Of a stretch of DNA of 64,000 nt, positions 57,530 to 64,000 are shown piece by piece; position 1 is the stretch's first letter; each line of letters begins with the position of its first letter. The stretch comes from Neoechinorhynchus agilis. Its lineage: Eukaryota > Acanthocephala. The position numbers were made by a program, and so were the translations under genes. Below the pieces are notes generated by a model that was not told the DNA's origin, made no database searches, and saw only the letters and a list, made by a program, of their open reading frames with translations. The stretch lies in NCBI GenBank assembly GCA_051530055.1, contig CM121343.1, positions 6,820,001 through 6,884,000 of the forward strand, written 5' to 3'.

Positions 57530-57900
57530 AAAAGAATTCCGATAACTTTGTTTGAGCGTTTTCTCTGGGACGCAACGTGTGTTGATACCCTCGCAGTAAG
57601 CAACATTCCCTACTTTCTCGAAATCGCTGGAGGTGCAGCGAAAGGGATAAAGGTACGAAAATATAGGGATTTAGCAAGGACCCACTATTTTGTTCCCTTC
57701 GGAGTAGAGACGTATGGAGCGCTCGGCCGCTCGGCACTCACTCTGCTCCAGGATCTCTCGAAGAAATTGCGAGAAGCGACCGGCGACGAACGAGCAAGTT
57801 TATTCCTGCGACAAAATATCTCGCTTGCAGTACAACGAGGCAATGCTGCCAGCGTGATAGAGACGGCCGAGGATGGAGATAAGCTCCAATTTTGCGGACG
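57530..57900 (+). mobile_element. LINE family A ORF2 C-terminal tail, best-preserved
   Basis: An open frame of 129 codons reads FLWDATCVDTLAVSN, THYFVPFGVETYGALG and QNISLAVQRGNAASVIETAE. It is 5'-truncated, and because its frame is undisrupted it is probably one of the youngest family A insertions here. Confidence 0.75.
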
Positions 57901-57907
57901 GCGGTGA

Positions 57908-59599
57908 TTGCACGTTTTGTGCTTCAGAAAAAAATCCTTTTACGTCGTTTAGCTTCTTTTTTGTACTAAATTGTGCGGTTGATGAAGCTTTACACATATT
58001 GACGTTTAAAGTTAACAAACCTTCCAAGTCTTCAGCTACATTTACAAGTTAAACTTTATTGAGTCCTGAAAGAAGATGGTTTGCGGCAATATTTCTATAT
58101 GAATGCAATATTGCTCGGCGTTTGAAAATTTACGCCGAACTTCCTCGTCTGGCGGAGTAGCCCCTTTCTTTATGATACCCGCCGGCATTTTCTATCTAAA
58201 ATACGTGATTCTCTCCCTTTTTTGTTTCGCAAGCGACTTTAAGTAATCATAAAAGTGTGCTTCTTCGGTGTAATATTAAATATATTTGACTGTGGTGTTA
58301 TTTTCAAGTTTATGGGCTTTCCCGGCAAATCGTGTATTCCTTGAGTTGCGATTGTACCTTATCGACCCAATCATATCGATAAGAGATACACCGACGACAC
58401 AAAGATGATTGAATATTTGCAGCTGATTTCCATTAGACTAAATTCTAACTCATCGGAGCACGATTTTATAAAACAAAAGCATACAATTTTGCCTTCTCCG
58501 GTGCCATTTAGAATGACGCCCATCCTGCGAGCAAGAGTGCACTGAAATCGCAATAAAAAAATCTAGAAAATGTAGCGGGTATAGTGAAGTTGACCGTCAA
58601 CAAAGAAATTGATGTTTAATCTCGACGGCCGTAGTACGTGATCGATTTTAACCAATTATTAGATTTGCATTTAGAATTCTTGAACGATTTTTATCATAAA
58701 TGATGTATGTGTACAACTCTATTAACTATTCCGTCTAAAATATTAATTAGCTCGTAGCTGTTTTCACTACTCTGTTTTACCAATAAAACAATTTAAATTG
58801 TTTTTGCGCGATTTCAGCGCTTACCTTCGGCTATTTTTCAGACGACATGTAGAAAAACGTTAAACCTCAGAGCTCAACATTAATAACAAAGTCGTTTTTA
58901 AATTGCTAAGTGAAGGGGTTTTCCGCCTGATTTAAGATGAATAATGTGCCCAAGTATAACTTCAAAAATACGATTAACTAATTAAAAACGTGAAAATCTT
59001 GAAAATCGTGAAATTTGACATTAGTTTCTCTTAGATGTTCCTTATACAATAAAAGAAGATTATATTAAGCCAATCTCTATGGTTCTGGAAAAATCATTTT
59101 GTTCTGAGCACTCAATTTTTCGCTTTAATAGACTTCTACTTCTTAAACTATAGGATTTAGAGTTTCAACGTTCTAATTTAAAGGACGGTTCAGTGGATGA
59201 AATATAAGTGTAAATTTTTAATTACCTTCAATTGTTTCCATTTTGTGCGCTTGATACAGGGAAGTTACCGCTATAAATAGTGCTGTCATTTCAGATTTGA
59301 GGAGTTGTGGGTAAGGGAGACCAAAATGACATGGGAACTTGTCTTAAATGTCAAAGTGTTGTTTTGAGATAGATTAAATCCCTATGTTCTCGTTATACAT
59401 CGTTTGCATTCGTGCATAATTACATCAGAGTAAAATCTCCCAAATGAGCAAGCATGAAAATTTGACTTCTTTTACTCTATCAAGTGTAATCTTCTCTTTA
59501 GAAAGAAATTCTAGATAAGGAGGGATGCAATTTGCCGAAGAATAGTCAGATATTGATATGGTTCCCTTGAGATTCGACGACGGATTAAATTTGTGAAGA
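57908..59599. other. intergenic, nothing recognised
   Basis: About 1.7 kb of AT-rich sequence without supported genes or repeats. Confidence 0.45.
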
Positions 59600-60670
59600 A
59601 TGGGGAATTTACAGAAACTGGAAAGAGGCACAGAATTGTGCAAGATATACGCGTGCTTATTGTTGGCCGTACCTGGGATTGGAGGAAGTTTGTTGTCTTT
59701 AAAAGTCTTTTCATCGCGGCAAATCAAGAAAAGTTCAACAAACATCTACCTGATAGTACTTAGCACAGTCGACGCAGGGTATCTTTTAGTCATTATATTG
59801 GATGAAGTCCTACCTTCAATTGTACGTGGTTATAACATAGAAGCTCCAATGAACATCATCGATCAACATACCTTTTTGTGTAAGACTGTAAGCTTTTTCA
59901 GGCATAATCTTCGAGCAGTCGCTAATTGGATAATAGTGGCGTTTACAATCGAACGACTCATTTTAGTCCATTTTCCTATCCAACAAGGATTAGTGAGTAC
60001 GGAAAGATGCGCCCGGCGAAACATTGCCGCAATAATGCTCTTTTGTTCAGCCATGTCGGGATATTCACTCATCAGCAATGAAATCGTATTGCAGTCCGAA
60101 TCGTTTGATACCAAATGCGATGTTGCCGAAACCCATATACGATTCTATTTTAGCATGACGGTCATATATGCCATTTTCACGATACTGGTCCCAATTTTCC
60201 TAATTTGCGCTTCCAATATGCTCATCATTCGGCAACTTAGAACATCGTGGCGGAGACTGAAATCTTTGCAGGAGCGTTCAAAGGAGGAGAGCGCTAAAAA
60301 TGATGCTCTGAAAGGTGTAATTGAAGATCAGCTTGAAAATAGTAAAATCATGTGGATGCTGATTCTAATATCCACTTCGTCCATCGTACTCAATGTACCT
60401 TATTTTACTTGCTGGACTATGGCTTACTTCATCAACGTAAACAATAGTAACCAATTGTCAAAAACCGCAGTGTATATGAACGCCGTGAAGGCGTTCAGTC
60501 TCATTTTACATACGTTCAATTATAGCTGCCATTTCCTATTGTTATTCATATCCAGAAAAAATTTCCGAAGAGTGTTAATAAAAAAGCTAAGCTGCAGGCT
60601 GGATTCAAGCAAAAGACAACTCTCACCTACCCAAGCTCCCATTCAGTATTTACATGCTGGAAACCTTTAA
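59600..60670 (+). CDS. class A (rhodopsin-like) neuropeptide-type GPCR, intronless
   Basis: 356 aa with seven hydrophobic segments at about 17-34, 50-70, 98-120, 140-160, 188-212, 252-275 and 295-320. The end of TM3 reads AFTIERLILVHFP (ER in place of DRY; ERxIxVxxP as in FMRFamide/peptide receptors). The conserved Cys pair is at C93 (TM3 start) and C174 (extracellular loop 2). The third intracellular loop is long and basic. TM7 reads FNYSCHFLLLF, a variant of NPxxY lacking Pro. An in-frame TGA lies just upstream of the ATG, so 59600 is the start. The ligand cannot be told; a peptide receptor of the FMRFamide-like class is likely. Confidence 0.85.
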   Translation: MGNLQKLERGTELCKIYACLLLAVPGIGGSLLSLKVFSSRQIKKSSTNIYLIVLSTVDAGYLLVIILDEVLPSIVRGYNIEAPMNIIDQHTFLCKTVSFFRHNLRAVANWIIVAFTIERLILVHFPIQQGLVSTERCARRNIAAIMLFCSAMSGYSLISNEIVLQSESFDTKCDVAETHIRFYFSMTVIYAIFTILVPIFLICASNMLIIRQLRTSWRRLKSLQERSKEESAKNDALKGVIEDQLENSKIMWMLILISTSSIVLNVPYFTCWTMAYFINVNNSNQLSKTAVYMNAVKAFSLILHTFNYSCHFLLLFISRKNFRRVLIKKLSCRLDSSKRQLSPTQAPIQYLHAGNL

Positions 60671-61224
60671 TGATCCACTGTTGCATGCAGATCAAATTAT
60701 GGGAATATCAATCTTTTCGTTGATAGATATTTGCCGACTGTTATCTTCTATCATTTCGTGTTTCTTTGTGACAACTAATTTTGAATGTACAAAACATCTT
60801 ATTCTATATTTTAGGGGCACCTATCGGATTCTGGAAATAAGAAGACAAATGTTGAAATTCTATACTGAATGATTAAATTTTAATAAGATCAACATTATAT
60901 CTATCGCGTCTATTATCGAACGACGACTTTGTTTCGATCTTAAATTAATTCACTTGCACTTTTTGATTGAAAAATATTAACCGTTTCACTTCTATTATTT
61001 CAATTTGTCTCGAAGAATTCGTGTATTTGACAGCCAGAGAGATTTGATAAATTACCCAAACGATCGGAAAGTTGAATAAACCTGTAAACACGACAGGTTA
61101 AAGGCCGAGAACGTAAAAATATGAAATATTGGCAAATTCAAGACGTATTTAATGCAACCGCGCTCCTGAAATACATTTATGGGTTGTTATTTCCTTCGTT
61201 TGCAGCTTCATCCCATTTGGAAGA
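60671..61224. other. 3' flank of GPCR, nothing further recognised
   Basis: AT-rich sequence with no supported gene; short frames only. Confidence 0.4.
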
Positions 61225-61880
61225 TATATACTTTTGGTGAAAATAATCAATCGGTCATCACATATTTGAAATATTTCGAAAGAGGAAAGCTCACCTCATC
61301 AGTCATTGCTTGTAAGTTGTTGTTATGAAAGGGGCGAGGTTACCTCCTTCGAAATAGTTCAAATATCTTATGAGAGGTTGATTATTTTCACCAAAGTATA
61401 ATAAAATACTTCATCGACGGAGAAAATCCTTCGGGATAATCAAAGTATAATTTTGGTGAAAATAATCAAGCGGTCATCACATATTTGAAATATTTCGAAA
61501 GAGGAAACCTCGCATCATCAGTCATTGTTAAAGTGTTTTTATTCTCATTTGATGAGGCGAGGTTACCTCCTTCGAAATATTTCAAATATATTATGACCGG
61601 TTGATTATTTTCACCAAAGTATAATAAAATACTTCATCGACGGAGAAAATCCTTCGGGATAATCAAAGTATAATTTTTGTGAAAATAATCAACCTCTCAT
61701 AATATATTTGAAATATTTCGAAAGAGGAAACCTCGCATCATCAGTCATTGTTAAAGTGTTTTTATTCTCATTTGATGAGGCGAGGTTACCTCGTTCGAAA
61801 TATTTCAAATATGAGATGACCGGTTGATTATTTTCACCAAAATTATACTTTGATTAACCCGAAGGATTTTCTCTGTCAGT
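61225..61880. repeat. tandem array of hairpin MITE units (~200 bp)
   Basis: Three or more units of TTTTGGTGAAAATAATCAA ... TTTGAAATATTTCGAAAGAGG ... and the inverse arm CCTCCTTCGAAATATTTC ... TTGATTATTTTCACCAAA. They are separated by the spacer ATACTTCATCGACGGAGAAAATCCTTCGGGATAATCAAAG, partially inverted at the right end. Units 2 and 3 are nearly identical, including a 37-bp spacer centre. Confidence 0.85.
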
Positions 61881-62030
61881 GATACTTTGATATTTCGAAT
61901 GTTGCAGCGTTCCCTTGGAAGCATAGTAGAACGATTCTTTTATCAGGGATTTTGTGGGATAACCGAAAACCCCATGTGATTTATTCAGTTTTTTAAAGCT
62001 AGACTACAGATACATTGTAGTAGAATGAAA

Positions 62031-62237
62031 GTGTGATAGAGACGTTCCACTTTCTTATGATGATTCAATATTTCAAGTTTTGTTTCTATGTTAAAGACGT
62101 TTAGCTGTTATTTCTCGAATTTGAAGCCACAACAGTTCACAATTTACCGAATCACAAATTTGTTAGGGGGAGTATCGCACATTTGAACTCAAACGAAACG
62201 ATATTAAAACGTTTTGCGGTCACAAAACGCACTTAAA
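62031..62237 (+). repeat. ~205-bp dispersed repeat, copy 2
   Basis: Partner of 16213-16412. Like that copy it is preceded by a sequence containing AGTAGAACGA (61927), so the true element may be longer and pogo-like at its left end. Confidence 0.9.
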
Positions 62238-62934
62238 GAAGAGTAGAGACTTTAAATGGCGAAACGCTCGATTACTAAGAAACCTATCAAGTCTTAAGGA
62301 CGTAGCTGATGGGTGGACATTTAGGAGCATACGTCGTTTTGATATTCTTTATGGATATGATGCTAGGGAACAAAACTAGAATTTGTAATTTCACTATTTC
62401 TGGACTTAATCCTTCAATGATTTATTATTTAACTATAAAAAATTGTAAAAATCTCTCCAGATAAGTATTGTTGTTATATTGTTATTTAGATCGAAATTCT
62501 AATCAATTTTTGATACATGAGAATTCCTAACAAATAGACGTGGTTTGAAATGGACTATAATCACATCAAAAATTGCGGTTCTAATCAATGCGCATGAGAA
62601 AAACGCAGACAATTTCCTAAAATGCAATTGTACCTCAGACAAATGATTTTGTATGAAAAGAAGCGGAATTTTAGTGGGCGTTCACCGTCGAAGTAAATCT
62701 CGTCATTCAATTATTATCAAAAGTTCATGCTGTGAGTAAGAAGTATTGCTCATAAGAGGGCGCGTCGAAGTACCTATGTCGGAGTTTTTGAAAGTTACCG
62801 AATAACGCCATTCGTTTATATAGACAACGCTAACTCACAGACGTTTAAAATTTAATTTCCATATCGTCGGGGCAGTATTTAGTAACGTATCTCGGTTACC
62901 ACGTTATACAAAAGACTTTTTAAGCGCTCTCTCT
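62238..62934. other. upstream region of the right-edge gene
   Basis: AT-rich, nothing recognised; it should hold the promoter and 5' UTR of the coding region at 62935. Confidence 0.4.
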
Positions 62935-64000
62935 ATGAATGTGTATGGCATGGAGATTAATCATTTATTTAACTCATTGAAGGGGTACCCTTATCCAGCG
63001 GTCGTTTCTGGTCCGCAAACAATGGATTACGTTGCATATCCACACATTATTTCTCTCCAAGAGTCTACTGAAGAGTTCAATACTCAAACCACAAATCCCG
63101 TGTCTGCAATTATAAGTAGCGCCCAAAAAGCCGTTCCATTCACAAAGAAAGCCATCTCGAACGCTTTCTCGAAATTAAAGAGAAATACAGCGAATGTGAA
63201 ATGCCGCGGAAAACTGTTCAATGAGAAGCTGTCTCCAAGTGGTTTCGACATAAGAGACCTATTCAATAGCTTACGAGGTCACGAAGAGATCCCGGCTGAG
63301 ATTGAGTATCCGCAAATCGACGACAACATTTCGTACAATGAGTGTAATTTTCAGCATAATGATAAAATCACGTTTATCGGTCAACCGAATGATGAAAGTA
63401 AGATATTTTATTTACATGGCGACCAGTATGTTTCCCCAACGGATGCAGCGTCCCTTCCATACGATATTAATCAAGAAGGGAGTCAAGTATTTGGCACATT
63501 AAAATTAGATAATCCAGCGTATGTCGATACTCCTTACTGCAGTAAATCAAATGAGTTTGTTAATAATACAAATTACAGCCAGCAATCAGTGCCGGTCGAC
63601 TTAAGTTCACAGTTGAATTGTTTTAAAGCACCAATTTATACGGCAAGTGGATCTGGTGGTTTCGGGGATGAGAGAGCGGTTTGTGAATATATGAGCGGTG
63701 GTTCGGCTTATGGAAAGCATGAGAACAACTATAAGAATGAGTATGGAAGCGTAGGGGAGCGAAGGACGAGAAGATATGATAAAATGGAGGGTGAAGAGGT
63801 GATCGAAGGAGTATACACAAAGAAGAACGATGTGGATTTATATAACAAGAGCAGGGATTCGTCCCCCGTTGAAAAGGACATGAGTAGAACGAGAAGTGAT
63901 AGCGATGTAAGGAAAAAAAGAAACTCTATCCGGTTTTCCAATCACGTTCGGGTATTTAATGCTGCCGATTATGACAGATCGACCGATAAGCAATGGGCGC
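62935..64000 (+). CDS. unrecognised hydrophilic protein, partial, runs off the right edge
   Basis: A continuous open frame of 355 codons from ATG 62935 to the window end without a stop. It begins MNVYGMEINHLFNSLKGYPY, has no signal peptide or membrane segment, and is rich in Asn, Ser, Tyr and charged residues. A Lys/Arg-rich stretch (KKAISNAFSKLKRN) is at about 77-90. Near the edge is NSIRFSNHVRVF followed by DYDRSTDKQW. An F..x..V.VF..xxYDR pattern occurs next to PP1-docking sites of neurabin/phostensin-type proteins, but this is a weak hint. Chance survival of 355 codons is very unlikely in AT-rich DNA. Smaller frames on the minus strand here are shadows. Confidence 0.7.
   Translation, partial: MNVYGMEINHLFNSLKGYPYPAVVSGPQTMDYVAYPHIISLQESTEEFNTQTTNPVSAIISSAQKAVPFTKKAISNAFSKLKRNTANVKCRGKLFNEKLSPSGFDIRDLFNSLRGHEEIPAEIEYPQIDDNISYNECNFQHNDKITFIGQPNDESKIFYLHGDQYVSPTDAASLPYDINQEGSQVFGTLKLDNPAYVDTPYCSKSNEFVNNTNYSQQSVPVDLSSQLNCFKAPIYTASGSGGFGDERAVCEYMSGGSAYGKHENNYKNEYGSVGERRTRRYDKMEGEEVIEGVYTKKNDVDLYNKSRDSSPVEKDMSRTRSDSDVRKKRNSIRFSNHVRVFNAADYDRSTDKQWA

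Noticed and set aside
63084-63941. Three minus-strand frames and one short plus-strand frame near the right edge
   Set aside because: They are shadows of the 355-codon frame starting at 62935.

Overview
The window comes from a bilaterian animal. It holds a 5-Ig/2-FN3 adhesion molecule, an exocyst subunit, a rhodopsin-type receptor, a subtilisin/kexin protease and an ethanolamine phosphotransferase, all of animal type. Host genes use very short introns: most are 38-58 nt, in a 17-exon EXOC7 and a 9-exon EPT1 gene that both reconstruct in frame to near-vertebrate length. Base composition is AT-rich. Non-LTR retrotransposon scraps of one family, Penelope-like fragments, hairpin MITEs and minisatellites are common. 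I cannot name the phylum.

Layout. 0-4 kb: Fasciclin-2/NCAM-like gene (-). 4-7.4 kb: a 100-bp tandem duplication, a hairpin MITE and an array of about 376-bp units carrying a tRNA-Lys-like Pol III promoter. 7.7-10.2 kb: THAP plus C2H2 zinc-finger gene (-). 11.6-15.9 kb: EXOC7/Exo70 (+), whose one large intron is filled by iterated hairpin repeats. 16-24 kb: repeats, a LINE ORF2 fragment and a gene for a secreted repeat protein with a TATA box.

17.5-48.5 kb is a mosaic of recent segmental duplications. A unit of about 6.35 kb is present twice in direct orientation (27.4-33.7 and 36.3-42.6 kb). Flanking modules of about 2.5 and 1.25 kb reappear inverted at 43.7-47.5 kb. The unit carries a BAF-like helix-hairpin-helix ORF, an RPA32/STN1-like OB-fold plus winged-helix gene, a Penelope RT fragment, LINE fragments and an intronless PKA-like kinase piece lying between LINE fragments. 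A fossil LTR gag piece lies in the inverted module.

48.5-64 kb returns to single-copy genes: a proprotein-convertase-like protease without a visible prodomain (-), LINE remnants, a minisatellite, EPT1 (-), an intact selenophosphate-synthetase homologue that has lost most catalytic residues (+), a LINE tail, a class A GPCR (+), a second hairpin-repeat array, and a long coding region that runs off the right edge (+).

The host genes do not form an operon or pathway. The exceptions worth noting are EPT1, a selenoprotein in vertebrates, and the SelD-like gene 1 kb away. They are divergently arranged, with a perfect CRE palindrome just upstream of the latter.
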